Positions 42,363-51,820 of a DNA stretch of 64,000 nucleotides are shown piece by piece; the first letter of the stretch is position 1, and each line of letters starts with the position of its first letter. The notes beneath the pieces are model-generated. The model saw nothing but the letters and a program-made list of their open reading frames with translations. It searched no databases and had not been told where the DNA came from. Source of the DNA: Candidatus Bathyarchaeota archaeon. GTDB lineage: Archaea > Thermoproteota > Bathyarchaeia > Bathyarchaeales > Bathycorpusculaceae. The position numbers and the translations under genes are program-made. Location of the stretch: positions 434,001 through 498,000 of the forward strand of contig JAOZHS010000001.1 in the NCBI GenBank assembly GCA_026014745.1, read 5' to 3'.

Positions 42363-44455
42363 GGTTTTTTGTCACCTTTTGTGGGGCACTTTGGATTCAA
42401 ACATAGCCTCCAAGCTTTTCTGCCCCTAATATAAACCGCCACCACAGGCGCCCCGCATCTACCACAGTTGCCCAACGGTTTTATGATGCCTGTTTGGGGG
42501 AGCGGATACGTAGTGTTGCATTTGCCCTCAAAATAATTGGTGCAGCCCACAAACCGTTTCCCCGTCTTCTTAGAATGCAGAACCACCAGTTGCCCGCTTT
42601 TGCAGGTTGGGCAGACGCCGACGGTGCGCTCAGCCATTCGCGCTGCCTGTAACGACACGCTAAGTCTGGCTCCAACAGCGGCTTCCTGCATTTTAAGCGC
42701 TGCCGTGATAGGTTTTAGGGTTCCAACCGCGTTTTCCAGAACGAATGTCTTGGTTACTTTGCCTTCTTGAATCTGCTCCATCTGTTCCTCAAGGTTCCTA
42801 GTCATTTCTGATGAAACTACATTGGGGCAGTATTGTGCGAGCACTTCTACCACTGAGAACCCTAATTCGCTGACTTCAAGGCGGTCGGTGCCACTGAGAT
42901 ATTTGCGGTCTTGCAGGGTCTCGATGATTGCTGCTCGGGTTGCTTTGGTGCCGATTTCTTCTTTCTCCATCTTCTCCAACAGCGTGCGAGGGTTGTATCG
43001 GGCAGGTGGCTTAGTAAACAATTCATGTAACGTAATCCGTTTCACCACGACAGAACGTCCCTCAATCAACGGCGGCAACGCATCATCCTTTAGTTGCATA
43101 TAGGGTTTGTAGAAGCCAATCCAGCCCTCGCTTAGCGTTCGAACTAACGCCATATTAAACCGGTTGCCATTGATTGCGATGCATACTGCTATGTTTTGGC
43201 GGATTGCGGGCTCGGCGAAAACAGCAAAAAAACGTTTCACAATCAAATCGAAGATGTTTCGTTCAGCCGCGTCGAGGGGTTTGTTGGGGAGGTTACCAGT
43301 GGGGTAAATGGCTGGGTGGGCGGGGTCAAATTTTTTGCCTTCATTCGGTTTTAGCGTGGGTTTGGCGAGGAGTTCTGTGGCGGGTTTGTTGTAGAGGGGG
43401 GCTTTTGAGAGTTTTTTGAGTATGCCTTTGTAGCCGATGCTTGGGGGCAGTTTTTGGCTGCTGGTACGCGGATAAGAAATCAACGCCGCTAAGTAGAGAT
43501 GCTGAGCGATGTTTGAGGTCCGCATGGGTGTGTATTTGAAGATGCGGTAGGCTTCACTTTGCAGGCTCCCCAAATCGAAGGGCAACGGCGGATTCATCGT
43601 CGCCTGCGTCACCGCAACTGATTCGATGACGCCCTCTTTACTTCGGCAGCCTTCCCGCAGCGCCGTAGCCTCCGCCAACGTTTCAAGAGTCTTCTCGTAG
43701 GTAACCGCAAAATCCATGCCTTCTATGCTGATTTTAGCGGTTAAGGTCCAGTAGGGTGTGGGGACAAAGCTGTTTATGATTTTTTCGCGTTCCTCAAGGA
43801 ACTTGAGGGTGGGTCCCTGCACTCTGCCCGTGCTTAACTTGGCGTATTGACCGCTGGAGGCTTTTGCTGCCTGCGTTAACGCTCTAGAAAGGTTAATGCC
43901 GTAGAGCCAGTCGACTTCGTGACGCGTTAACCCTGCCTCGACCAACGCAAAATCCAGCTTCGGCAACAAATGTGCGTAGGCGTCTTGAAGTTCTTCAGTG
44001 GTTAGGGTAGAGTATTTCATGCGTTTTGCCTTGTCCGCCTTCTCGCCACATGCATATTTTAGAATCGTGTAGCCGATGATGCTGCCTTCGATGTCGTAGT
44101 CGCAGGCATCCACAAACTCCTCTGCATCCGCCGCTAACTGCGAAATAGCCTTAAGCCACGTCCGAATTCGCGAGGCGCCCTTCTCTGCTTGGTATCGTGG
44201 TACCCATTGATACTCAAAAATAGGATACCCCTGCACCCTATGTTTAGCGGCAACCGTGTAGAGATGCCCTAGGGCTGGGACAACGATTATTTGGCCGTTG
44301 CGGTAGGCTTCATAGTAGGGTACGCCTTGAAGGCCGGCTTTTCTGGGTTTATTCTTTTCGTCTAGGGCGGTGGCTATTTGGTTCGCTGCATCTGGTTTCT
44401 CGGTGACGATAAGGGTGTATTTTCCCAAATAACTAACCTGTTTTTGAAGAGTCAT
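42359..44455 (-). CDS. topA: DNA topoisomerase I (type IA)
   Basis: 698 residues. The Toprim domain shows TLIVTEKPDAANQIA and the metal site DACDYDIEGSIIGY. The catalytic tyrosine lies in LISYPRTSSQ, preceded by SLQSEAYRIFKYTPMRTS. After about residue 600 two zinc modules follow (CPTC...C...C and CGRCGAP...C...C). It relaxes negative supercoils through a 5'-phosphotyrosine link. It heads a three-gene minus-strand operon and is divergent from the zinc-ribbon/aglB unit. Confidence 0.95.
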   Translation of the reverse strand: MTLQKQVSYLGKYTLIVTEKPDAANQIATALDEKNKPRKAGLQGVPYYEAYRNGQIIVVPALGHLYTVAAKHRVQGYPIFEYQWVPRYQAEKGASRIRTWLKAISQLAADAEEFVDACDYDIEGSIIGYTILKYACGEKADKAKRMKYSTLTTEELQDAYAHLLPKLDFALVEAGLTRHEVDWLYGINLSRALTQAAKASSGQYAKLSTGRVQGPTLKFLEEREKIINSFVPTPYWTLTAKISIEGMDFAVTYEKTLETLAEATALREGCRSKEGVIESVAVTQATMNPPLPFDLGSLQSEAYRIFKYTPMRTSNIAQHLYLAALISYPRTSSQKLPPSIGYKGILKKLSKAPLYNKPATELLAKPTLKPNEGKKFDPAHPAIYPTGNLPNKPLDAAERNIFDLIVKRFFAVFAEPAIRQNIAVCIAINGNRFNMALVRTLSEGWIGFYKPYMQLKDDALPPLIEGRSVVVKRITLHELFTKPPARYNPRTLLEKMEKEEIGTKATRAAIIETLQDRKYLSGTDRLEVSELGFSVVEVLAQYCPNVVSSEMTRNLEEQMEQIQEGKVTKTFVLENAVGTLKPITAALKMQEAAVGARLSVSLQAARMAERTVGVCPTCKSGQLVVLHSKKTGKRFVGCTNYFEGKCNTTYPLPQTGIIKPLGNCGRCGAPVVAVYIRGRKAWRLCLNPKCPTKGDKKP

Positions 44456-44537
44456 GATGCTTTATTAAAATAAGCTTTAGCCCCTCCAAGCAACCTTTAC
44501 CAGTGACTATAAAGTTAAGCTTTTCAACGCTAAGTAG

Positions 44538-44585
44538 CCTGAATAATTTATTGAATCAGGATAAACAATTTTTCTCAGTAACTGA
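44538..44585. promoter_or_regulatory. two palindromes in the topA / zinc-ribbon promoter region
   Basis: CCTGA, 13 bases, TCAGG (44538-44560) with an inner AATAA-T-TTATT, and TCAGT-A-ACTGA (44575-44585). The second directly abuts a TATA-like TAAATAA (44586-44592) that would place a start about 10 bases before the ATG at 44623. Likely operators for the plus-strand unit. Confidence 0.4.
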
Positions 44586-44622
44586 TAAATAAGCGGTTAC
44601 CGACATACTTCAGGGGATTTGG

Positions 44623-44793
44623 ATGCCGCAACGCGTTGTTTGTCATGATTGCAAACAGGTTTTATATGAAGGCGTCGAGTTAAGGCCGCCGGATGAGATT
44701 ATTCAGCAGTATGGCGGAAAATGCCCAAAGTGTGGTCGAAAACTTTCTTTGTTGCCTCTAGATGTGGAAGTTAAACCCATCAACCGGCGCTGA
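44623..44793 (+). CDS. small zinc-ribbon protein upstream of aglB
   Basis: 56 residues, ATG 44623, TGA 44793. Knuckles VCHDCKQ and CPKCGRKL flank the sequence LRPPDEIIQQYGG. AGGGGA-type bases 8 upstream can bind the ribosome. Small zinc ribbons of this kind sit next to AglB in other archaea according to my memory, but no role is known. A minus-strand 78-residue frame across its end lacks a start signal and is taken as a shadow. Confidence 0.75.
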   Translation: MPQRVVCHDCKQVLYEGVELRPPDEIIQQYGGKCPKCGRKLSLLPLDVEVKPINRR

Positions 44794-45071
44794 TGCTATG
44801 TTGCTGATCCATCGATAAGTGACCCTTAATAGACAGCTTTGCCCATAAAACTGGGGTTTAACTTTTTGTTCTATGCCCGATTTAACGTTGGGTGATAGCG
44901 GTAAGTTTGTGTGTTGCTTTTTTTGTAATTGCGTTGAAGGGGGTTGCAGGAAGCGGCTTATCTCCAGCGATTTTGGTCTATTTTGGAAAGCCATAAATAA
45001 CGCCTAAATGTGTAAACTAATATAATCTACGAAAAAACATTAACCTAGCACTTCGACGGAGAGATGGCTAA

Positions 45072-47384
45072 ATGGGGGAAACATTTAAAGAACGACTCGG
45101 GAAGAGCTTCTCGATTTTTGATAGACTACGCGTTCAGGTTAACCATGGTACAATCATCGCAATTGCAGCCTTGCTGCTTATTCTCTTCGTAGCGTTCACC
45201 ATACGCATTTTACCCCTTCGTTGGGAAAACCTCGCCACAGGGCAAATTCTGCTCAACGAGTTTGACCCCTACTATCAATACAGCATCACCCAGCATATGG
45301 TTAACAACGGTTTACTCTCACCCTACCTTGATCACTGGGTAAACTACCAAAAATGGTATCCATTCGGCTTAGACATGTATGCCGCGCTGCCATCACTACC
45401 TATGACTGCGGCGGCACTCTACGGATTTGTCTCTATATTCGGCAACGTTGACTTAATGTCCTTCTGCTCAATCCTACCAGCATTCATAGCGATGATTTCC
45501 TGTTTAGTTGTCTTCTACATAGGCAAAGACATGGGTGGAAAAGCAGTCGGTTTATTCGCTGCATTATTCATGGCGTTAGCCCCCTCATTTCTGCAAAGAA
45601 GCTCGCTGGGCTTCTTCGACACAGAAGTCCCCGGTGTCTTAGGCTTAGTATTATTCATATTCCTATTCCTCAGAGCACTCGATGGTAAACGGTCCCTACG
45701 CGGCACTATCGTTTACTCGTTATGCGCAGCCGCTGCACTAGCTTACTTCATTGGAGGCTGGGGAGCCGCCTACTACGTAGTCGACTTATCCGCGCTCTTC
45801 GTATTTGTCTTGGTTTTGCTAAAGCGGTATACCCCTAGGCTGCTGATTAGCTACAGCATCACCTTTGGGTTAGGGCTGTTTCTAGCAACCAAAGTTCCCT
45901 ACATCTCGCCCAGTTATGTGTTCTCAGGTGCAGTTATCCCTGTAGCTGGCGTATTTGTGGTGCTTCTCATTGCTGAGTTGCTCCGCAACAACATCTCTAT
46001 GCGTACCAAACTCACCTTAATGGGCGGCGCCATAGCTGTGGCGGTTGGCGGCTTTGCAACGTTATGGTTTACAGGCATCTTTACTCGAAGCGGTTTACAA
46101 GGCAAATTCAGTACAGTCCTTGACCCCTTCATACGCGCCTCCTCCCCCCTAATTGACTCAGTCGCTGAACAGCGCATCAGCGCATGGGGTAACCTCTACA
46201 TAGAATTAGGAATCAGCATACTCTTCTTCATAGTAGGACTATACTTTACACTCCGCAACCCAACCAACCGAAACATATTCCTCATGCTCTTCGCCGTAAC
46301 CTCACTATACTTCGCCATGTCAATGGTCCGTCTACTCGTACTCTTCGCTCCCGCATTCGCTATAATCGCAGCCATCGGCATACTCAGCATCATAAAACCC
46401 TTCTTCTCGATTCTGCATGGGTCACCGCGGATGTTAGCGAAGTCAAAGAAGAAACTTCAACGCGTAAGCAAGGAATACTGTGGTCTCGCAGTGTTCTTAA
46501 TCTTCATCGTCCTCGTAACGAACTTTGCGTTTTCACCCCAAACCGGGGGCATGCCCCGAGTGGTACAGCAAGCCTACGTGCCAACGGCTATCAGTGCATC
46601 CAGCCTACCCGTGGGTGGAGCAGGTTTAACTGAACCCGTGGGAGCATGGCTTGACGCGGTGAATTGGCTTAAGACTAACGTGCCCTCGAACAACGTGGTG
46701 GTGTCTTGGTGGGACTATGGTAACTGGCTCGCGGATCTTGGAAACGTGACCAGTATAGCCGACAACACTACGGTGAACTCGACGCAGATACAGAACGTCG
46801 GGTTCATTTACATGGGTAACGAAAACGAATCCATGAAAATGCTAAGTACCTACAACAAGTACAACGAACCTGGCCGTGTCAACTACATCATGGTCTTCAC
46901 AGTCCTCTACGTTGGACAAGCAAGCACCAGCGTCTACGTCGCAACTCCCGCTGGATACGGCGACGAAGGCAAATGGCAATGGATGGCCAGAATCTCAGGC
47001 CAAGCCAAAGACCGCCTAATCTCTGAAGGCTACATGAACCCCGCTACTGCGTGGACAGACGAATACCAATTCGGCGGCTACAACAATGATACCACAAGCT
47101 CCAGTTATGGTCAATGGGGCTGGAACGACCAAGGTCAAAACGCCACAGTTACAATGCTGCTCAACTATGCAACTGTGCAATACTGCAACCAAATGAATGC
47201 GCTGTATGCTTCACAGGGCATCACTGTACAACCATCATACACAACGACCGTGCCCAAATACTTCAAGATGGCATACTTCAGCGGCTTAGACACAGGTCTC
47301 ACAGAATACGGCGGATTGGTACCAATCGTTGCAATCTACAAGATTGACTGGGCTTCCTACAACGCAGATCACGGCATAACTTAA
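45072..47384 (+). CDS. aglB: oligosaccharyltransferase AglB (STT3 family)
   Basis: 770 residues. About 12 membrane helices (residues 30-480) precede a soluble C-terminal domain. The metal-binding Asp of the first loop lies in NEFDPYYQY, the second DxE-type motif in GFFDTEVPG, and the diagnostic WWDYGNW is at about residue 550. It moves the lipid-linked glycan onto Asn of N-x-S/T sequons on the outer face of the membrane. GGAGAG precedes the ATG. The GlcNAc-1-P transferase starts 13 bases after its stop, so lipid priming and transfer are encoded together. Confidence 0.96.
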   Translation: MGETFKERLGKSFSIFDRLRVQVNHGTIIAIAALLLILFVAFTIRILPLRWENLATGQILLNEFDPYYQYSITQHMVNNGLLSPYLDHWVNYQKWYPFGLDMYAALPSLPMTAAALYGFVSIFGNVDLMSFCSILPAFIAMISCLVVFYIGKDMGGKAVGLFAALFMALAPSFLQRSSLGFFDTEVPGVLGLVLFIFLFLRALDGKRSLRGTIVYSLCAAAALAYFIGGWGAAYYVVDLSALFVFVLVLLKRYTPRLLISYSITFGLGLFLATKVPYISPSYVFSGAVIPVAGVFVVLLIAELLRNNISMRTKLTLMGGAIAVAVGGFATLWFTGIFTRSGLQGKFSTVLDPFIRASSPLIDSVAEQRISAWGNLYIELGISILFFIVGLYFTLRNPTNRNIFLMLFAVTSLYFAMSMVRLLVLFAPAFAIIAAIGILSIIKPFFSILHGSPRMLAKSKKKLQRVSKEYCGLAVFLIFIVLVTNFAFSPQTGGMPRVVQQAYVPTAISASSLPVGGAGLTEPVGAWLDAVNWLKTNVPSNNVVVSWWDYGNWLADLGNVTSIADNTTVNSTQIQNVGFIYMGNENESMKMLSTYNKYNEPGRVNYIMVFTVLYVGQASTSVYVATPAGYGDEGKWQWMARISGQAKDRLISEGYMNPATAWTDEYQFGGYNNDTTSSSYGQWGWNDQGQNATVTMLLNYATVQYCNQMNALYASQGITVQPSYTTTVPKYFKMAYFSGLDTGLTEYGGLVPIVAIYKIDWASYNADHGIT

Positions 47385-47397
47385 GAGCCGAAACACC

Positions 47398-48294
47398 ATG
47401 GTCTTCCCAAAGGTCCCTGATCAGCACAAAGTTGGGCGACCTTTAATACCCAACGGTTTGGGCGTATTATTCGTCCTAACCACAACCATATACCTTTTTT
47501 CAATCTACTTCTCTAACCGCGTTTTCGAGCTAGGATTAGACACATACGTTAACGGTGTCTCCTCCGCGTTAACGCTTGCCGTCTGCATCTTATTCGGCGG
47601 ATTTATGGGGTTGCTTGATGACTTCATGGATTTGAAGTGGCGCTACAAAGCATTTATGCCGCTTATCGCCGCGTTGCCCCTCATGTACTATGCGCTTGAA
47701 GGCTTACAAGTCGGCGCAATTCGAACCGCCATATCCATTCCTTTTCTTGGTTCCATTCAATTCGGCGCCTACTACGTTCTCCTAATAATCCCACTCATCG
47801 TCATGATTGTCACCAACGTCGTCAACATGCTCGCTGGATTAAACGGGTTAGAAACTCTTTGCCCCGCTATAGTTATAATCGGTTTAATGGCGTTCTCGCC
47901 CTATGCGGTTCTTATGATTGGTCCACTCATCTTTTGGCTAATCCTCACCTACTTTAACATCCGCGGAAAAATCTTTGTAGGCAACGCAGGCTCCTTTGCC
48001 ATAGGCATAACCATCGCAGCCTTTGCCGTCATCTCAGACCTCAAAGCCAACCTCGCAATCTCCATTCTGCCCTTCATCTTCAACTCCAGCCTCATCCTAC
48101 TCACCGCCTTTATAACCCACAAAAAAGCCCGCGTAACCTTCGACGGACAAAAACTCAGCTCTGATGCCCGAAAAAGCCTCGTCACAATCATCTGCTACAA
48201 ACGCCCCCTAACCGAACGCCAAATAGTGTTAATAATAGCTGGTATCGTGGCGTTATTCACGCTGCTGGGTGCACTTGTTCAGATGCTCCCATAA
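47398..48294 (+). CDS. polyprenyl-phosphate GlcNAc-1-P transferase (Alg7/AglH-like)
   Basis: 298 residues. The family motifs are all visible: DQHKVGRPLIPN (substrate loop), GLLDDFMDLKWRYK (Mg-binding Asp pair), NVVNMLAGLNGLE, and GNAGSFAIG. It attaches GlcNAc-1-P, or a related sugar phosphate, to dolichyl phosphate, starting the N-glycan lipid. The frame is closed by TAA 18 bases before the ATG. The usual first membrane helix that should precede the KVGRP loop is missing, so the protein appears shortened at its N-terminus. Co-transcribed with aglB. Confidence 0.9.
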   Translation: MVFPKVPDQHKVGRPLIPNGLGVLFVLTTTIYLFSIYFSNRVFELGLDTYVNGVSSALTLAVCILFGGFMGLLDDFMDLKWRYKAFMPLIAALPLMYYALEGLQVGAIRTAISIPFLGSIQFGAYYVLLIIPLIVMIVTNVVNMLAGLNGLETLCPAIVIIGLMAFSPYAVLMIGPLIFWLILTYFNIRGKIFVGNAGSFAIGITIAAFAVISDLKANLAISILPFIFNSSLILLTAFITHKKARVTFDGQKLSSDARKSLVTIICYKRPLTERQIVLIIAGIVALFTLLGALVQMLP

Positions 48295-48310
48295 GCGTTT
48301 GCTTTTGCGC

Positions 48311-51064
48311 TCAAAGGAAGCTTGCCAACCGAGTTAACCCGACGATCTCGTCGAAGTTTAGGCCTAACGCATCTAAAACTTGATCAAAAGTCGCCTGTAA
48401 GTATGCCGTGTATTTGGCAACGTCCACTTCGTTGCGGCTGGCTAACTCGACGGGTTTAACGCCTGAATTGTCCTCTGCGCCTCCTCTGGGAGCCGACGTG
48501 GATTTGATGACTTTTACGAAGCTTATGAGGTCGCCTGCCCGGAGTTCTTTTTTGGTGGCGTTCTGGAGAATTCTTGCGGCTTTAACGTGTTGGGGCGTAG
48601 TTTTGGTGTAACTGGCAAGTTCGTCACCTAACACCACATGGAAGGCAAGGTCATTCATGTCGCCCCATTCCCTCCGCTTAAGAATATTATAACGTTCTCG
48701 GACGATGTTTGCGATGTCTTTTCGGGCTTTCTCGAAGTCCTCGGGGTTCTTAACCTTCGCTAAACGCTCCTTCATCTGATTAAACGCGCCTTTAATGAAA
48801 ATGGGAATGTGTTTTTTCTTGCCCGTTAACCCCTTCACATCAACCGTGCCGTCTTCTAAAACGCCGAGATAGTTCTTTTTACGCGAACTAAACACTGCGT
48901 ATCGATAGGTTTTCTCCATGTCGATGCCCATGCCGAGTTCGTGTTCGGTGTAGTGGATGACGTCTTCGATTTGTTCTTTGGTGGGGTTTTTGAGGAATAA
49001 GCTGTCGGTGTCGCCGTAGAGTACAGTGATGCCTACGGTTTCGGCGTGTTTGAGTATTTGGGTGATGCTGTAGCGTCCGATGGCTGCAGTGGCTTCCGCG
49101 ACTGGGGGACAATAGAGGTCAAAGCTGTCTGCGCCAAAAACGCCGTAGCTCGCGTTTAAGATGACTTTGAGCGCGCCCTGTGCAATGCCGTACCAACTGC
49201 GCACCTCAGGCGGCAGGGTTTTGTCTTTGGCGCGGCTCTTGTACCAGCGGACACGCAAATCCCGCAAAGACCCAATGAGGAGGCTCTCGAGTGCGCGTTT
49301 TTCGGTACAAACCCAATGCGGCGTATCGGGGATAGTGTGTCCTTTGCAGCCCGGATGGTTGCAGCAGATAGATTGGTAACCCAGATTCCAGACTTTAATG
49401 ATGCTGGGGTACAGGCTGGGAAAGTCCATAACCGCCACATTAAAATGCACGCCGGGTTTAGGCTCCACGACGATGGCGCCCTTGTATTTCTTGCCCTTGA
49501 TGACTGCGGTTGTGCTGGTTTTACCTTTTTTGGTTAGGATGTCTTCAGCGTTAGGGATAAGCATGTTTTGTCTGCGATGTTCGCGTTGCATGAAATTGCG
49601 TATCCATCGGCTCACGCCCTGTCGGCTAACGTCTTCCATAGGCATGCTGCTAATGCGGGTAAGAACCAGCAGAAGCTTCATGGCTGAATCGTTGTCTTGG
49701 CTGGTAAGCTTGTAGGTGATTTCTGAATCGCGGAAACAGTACGCTGCGAGTTCACAGTAGTTGAGGTCGCCAAAGGCTTTGTCGAGGTGGATTTTTTCCA
49801 TTCCCAAAAGGGCGCTTGCCACGTCGTCGAGGCTGACGTCTTTGTATTTGCCGCTGTACGCGTAGATTTGGATAGAGCGGTTAAAGAAGAACTTGTAGAG
49901 GTCTATGTGAATGGCGGATTTGAGGGTGCAGACGCGTTTGCCAATGTCGATAGGTATGTCTTTTTTGTAAAAGCCCAAGTTGGCTGCGCGGTGGACGAGG
50001 TAACGGAGGTCAAAGTCGTCACCGTTAAAGGTTAGAATGAAGGGGTAATTCCATAAGACGTCGAAGACCTTTTTGAGAAGCTCTTTTTCTGTTTCACAGT
50101 ACTCGACGGTTATGCCTTTGCAAATTGCGTCGTCACCTTGCTGCATGCCTTCCCGTTTGAGTATCAAAACGCGTTTGTCGCCATCCGAACTGTAGATGGA
50201 GCAGGCAATAACGGGGCAGGCGCCTTCCCGTGCATCAGGCACACGTGAAGCTAGTGGCGAGTAAACTTCGATGTCTATTGCGGCGCGGCGAAACTGTGGC
50301 GCAGGGTACTCGAGGAGTTTGGCCCAATTCTCCGCAAAGGCACGTTCTTGGGGGGTACAGTCGGTGAATACGCTGCGAATTTTGTTAAGGTTCTCTGTAG
50401 CCGAATCAACCGTGGTTTCAACTAAGCTGCCGTTTTTAATTTCATAAATCATGCCGGGCATTAAACCGCGGTCGTAAATGTAACACTGGTAATACTTAAT
50501 TTTAGTTTCCCAAATCTTAGTGTTGCTGTCTTGCATTTTGCAACCGAAGACCTTGGGATAATCTTGGGGAATGATGTCGCGTATGGTTCCGCCTGGACGA
50601 CCACCAATCGCTAAAGGGTCTTTACAAACAATTTTGGTAACTTCAATTTCGCAGTCATTGAGCGGGTCGATTTTTTTTATCGCTTCAAAACTGTCAAACC
50701 CCTCATGGTTAACTACCCCGCTGAATTTTTGGAGATCTTGAGGTTTGAGATTAGTTAAGCAGTAAGGTTTGTGGTTTGTGTTGTCGTACCAAAAGTAGAG
50801 GTTGCCCGATTGGGGTTCATAGAGTTTGATAACTGCTTTTTTTAGGCGCCCATCATAAGAAGCAGACACAAAATAGGACGGAGGCAGATTAAGGGGCGCA
50901 ACGGGCGGGTAAGGTAGGCGCTCCCTGTTTTTTGGTTTCACGATTTCTGTTTCAACCGGTTGGGGTGCCTGCGGTTGTTGTGGTGGCGCTTGCGCTTTAA
51001 CTTCGGCTTTAACCGCTGGTTTAGCTGGTTCACTGATGCAGTAATCTAGGAGAGTGCGCGCCAT
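48311..51064 (-). CDS. polB: family B DNA polymerase
   Basis: 917 residues without intein. Exonuclease motifs: AAIDIEVYSP (Exo I), ILTFNGDDFDLRYL (Exo II), YCFRDSEITYKL (Exo III). Polymerase motifs: DFPSLYPSIIKVWNLGYQSI region (A), KVILNASYGVFGAD (B), YGDTDSLF (C). The first 60 residues are an Ala/Pro/Gln-rich linker (APPQQPQAPQ) without homology. Replicative or repair polymerase with proofreading. ATG 51064 follows AAGGAAG by 6 bases, and a palindrome lies at the core promoter (51123). The 3' end is convergent with the GlcNAc-1-P transferase gene. Confidence 0.96.
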   Translation of the reverse strand: MARTLLDYCISEPAKPAVKAEVKAQAPPQQPQAPQPVETEIVKPKNRERLPYPPVAPLNLPPSYFVSASYDGRLKKAVIKLYEPQSGNLYFWYDNTNHKPYCLTNLKPQDLQKFSGVVNHEGFDSFEAIKKIDPLNDCEIEVTKIVCKDPLAIGGRPGGTIRDIIPQDYPKVFGCKMQDSNTKIWETKIKYYQCYIYDRGLMPGMIYEIKNGSLVETTVDSATENLNKIRSVFTDCTPQERAFAENWAKLLEYPAPQFRRAAIDIEVYSPLASRVPDAREGACPVIACSIYSSDGDKRVLILKREGMQQGDDAICKGITVEYCETEKELLKKVFDVLWNYPFILTFNGDDFDLRYLVHRAANLGFYKKDIPIDIGKRVCTLKSAIHIDLYKFFFNRSIQIYAYSGKYKDVSLDDVASALLGMEKIHLDKAFGDLNYCELAAYCFRDSEITYKLTSQDNDSAMKLLLVLTRISSMPMEDVSRQGVSRWIRNFMQREHRRQNMLIPNAEDILTKKGKTSTTAVIKGKKYKGAIVVEPKPGVHFNVAVMDFPSLYPSIIKVWNLGYQSICCNHPGCKGHTIPDTPHWVCTEKRALESLLIGSLRDLRVRWYKSRAKDKTLPPEVRSWYGIAQGALKVILNASYGVFGADSFDLYCPPVAEATAAIGRYSITQILKHAETVGITVLYGDTDSLFLKNPTKEQIEDVIHYTEHELGMGIDMEKTYRYAVFSSRKKNYLGVLEDGTVDVKGLTGKKKHIPIFIKGAFNQMKERLAKVKNPEDFEKARKDIANIVRERYNILKRREWGDMNDLAFHVVLGDELASYTKTTPQHVKAARILQNATKKELRAGDLISFVKVIKSTSAPRGGAEDNSGVKPVELASRNEVDVAKYTAYLQATFDQVLDALGLNFDEIVGLTRLASFL

Positions 51065-51122
51065 CCCATCTTCCTTAACGTTTAGAGGTGTCGCTTAACC
51101 CTAAAAACGTTTTACCCAGAAA

Positions 51123-51145
51123 CGACTGGAACAGTCGATAAATCC
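51123..51145 (-). promoter_or_regulatory. polB core promoter with abutting palindrome
   Basis: On the minus strand the sequence reads GGATTTATCGACTGTTCC then AGTCG. The TATA-like TTTAT (51138-51143) is followed directly by CGACTG-3-CAGTCG (51123-51137), a perfect 6-base palindrome between TATA and the expected start near 51114. This is the usual position of an archaeal repressor site. Confidence 0.5.
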
Positions 51146-51184
51146 AAGCAACCTGTTTTTTCCAAAAATCCTGTTATGAGGCGT

Positions 51185-51367
51185 CTAGTCGCCGCCACTG
51201 CTAAGTACGCCGTAAAGCATGCGGATGTGGGGCTCATGCATCGTTTGGATGTGGTTGTCGACTTCTTTTTTGGTTTCAAATACTTGCCCGCATTCGGGAC
51301 ACATGTATTGTCCAGCGCGGGTCTCCGGAGTGCTTCTCCGGCGTTTAATCGATGCTCGACTCATCAT
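51185..51367 (-). CDS. small C2H2 zinc-finger protein
   Basis: 60 residues (MMSRASIKRRRS...). A single C2H2 finger is plain: YMCPECGQVFETKKEVDNHIQTMH, that is C-x2-C-x12-H-x4-H (shown with key residues C, C, H, H). A strongly basic start, KRRRSTPETR, precedes it. AGAGAGGTGAG lies just before the ATG pair. Probably a small DNA- or RNA-binding protein; its partner is unknown. Confidence 0.78.
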   Translation of the reverse strand: MMSRASIKRRRSTPETRAGQYMCPECGQVFETKKEVDNHIQTMHEPHIRMLYGVLSSGGD

Positions 51368-51486
51368 CTACTCACCTCTCTTTAATTGAGGAAAGGGGCA
51401 TAAACTACTGTGTGCGACCCGAAGTGCTACACACTTGCTTTTGTCGAAAAATCAGCTAACTCGCTTTTTCAACATCTAGCTAGCAG

Positions 51487-51648
51487 TTATCCCTCTTCAT
51501 ATGCTTTGCCTTCCTCGATGAGTTCACGGACGCGTGGCCCGCCTTTAGCGCCGCCTCTTCTGCCTGCCTCTTGAACCGTCATTTTTCCTTTATCTGTGCT
51601 GTTCATGTCTTCGTCTTTTTGTTTGTTTGACAGTTCCGTCACCTCCAT
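51487..51648 (-). CDS. small KGG-motif hydrophilic protein
   Basis: About 40-53 residues. The C-terminal part MTVQEAGRRGGAKGG and RVRELIEEGK resembles the small hydrophilic KGG-type proteins widespread in archaea and bacteria and often linked to stress. The start is not settled: ATG 51648 (which overlaps a perfect GGAGGTGA ribosome-binding sequence, so unlikely), a CTG 5 bases after it, or ATG 51606 (NSTDKGKM). The frame extends further up to 51699 without signal. A single gene. Confidence 0.6.
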   Translation of the reverse strand: MEVTELSNKQKDEDMNSTDKGKMTVQEAGRRGGAKGGPRVRELIEEGKAYEEG

Positions 51649-51820
51649 TTTTGGGCTCGCACAGCACAAAGCATGAGGTCTAGCACATGATTCTTTCATA
51701 AAGATATGTGGTTTCTTCTATGCAGTTACAGTTCGTTGCCTTAGATTAGTCCTTCACTTTTCTTTTTTTAGTTTTAACTCTTATTAGTAGCCCCACGATG
51801 TCTTAGCCTGTGCATGTAAT

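Noticed and set aside
44758-44994. 78-residue minus-strand frame between the zinc ribbon and aglB
   Set aside because: It overlaps the zinc-ribbon end, lacks a ribosome-binding site, and resembles no family.
51711-51735. Third match to the dispersed repeat (TCTATGCAGTTAC)
   Set aside because: Only 13 bases agree, and the surrounding sequence does not align; too short to claim as a copy.
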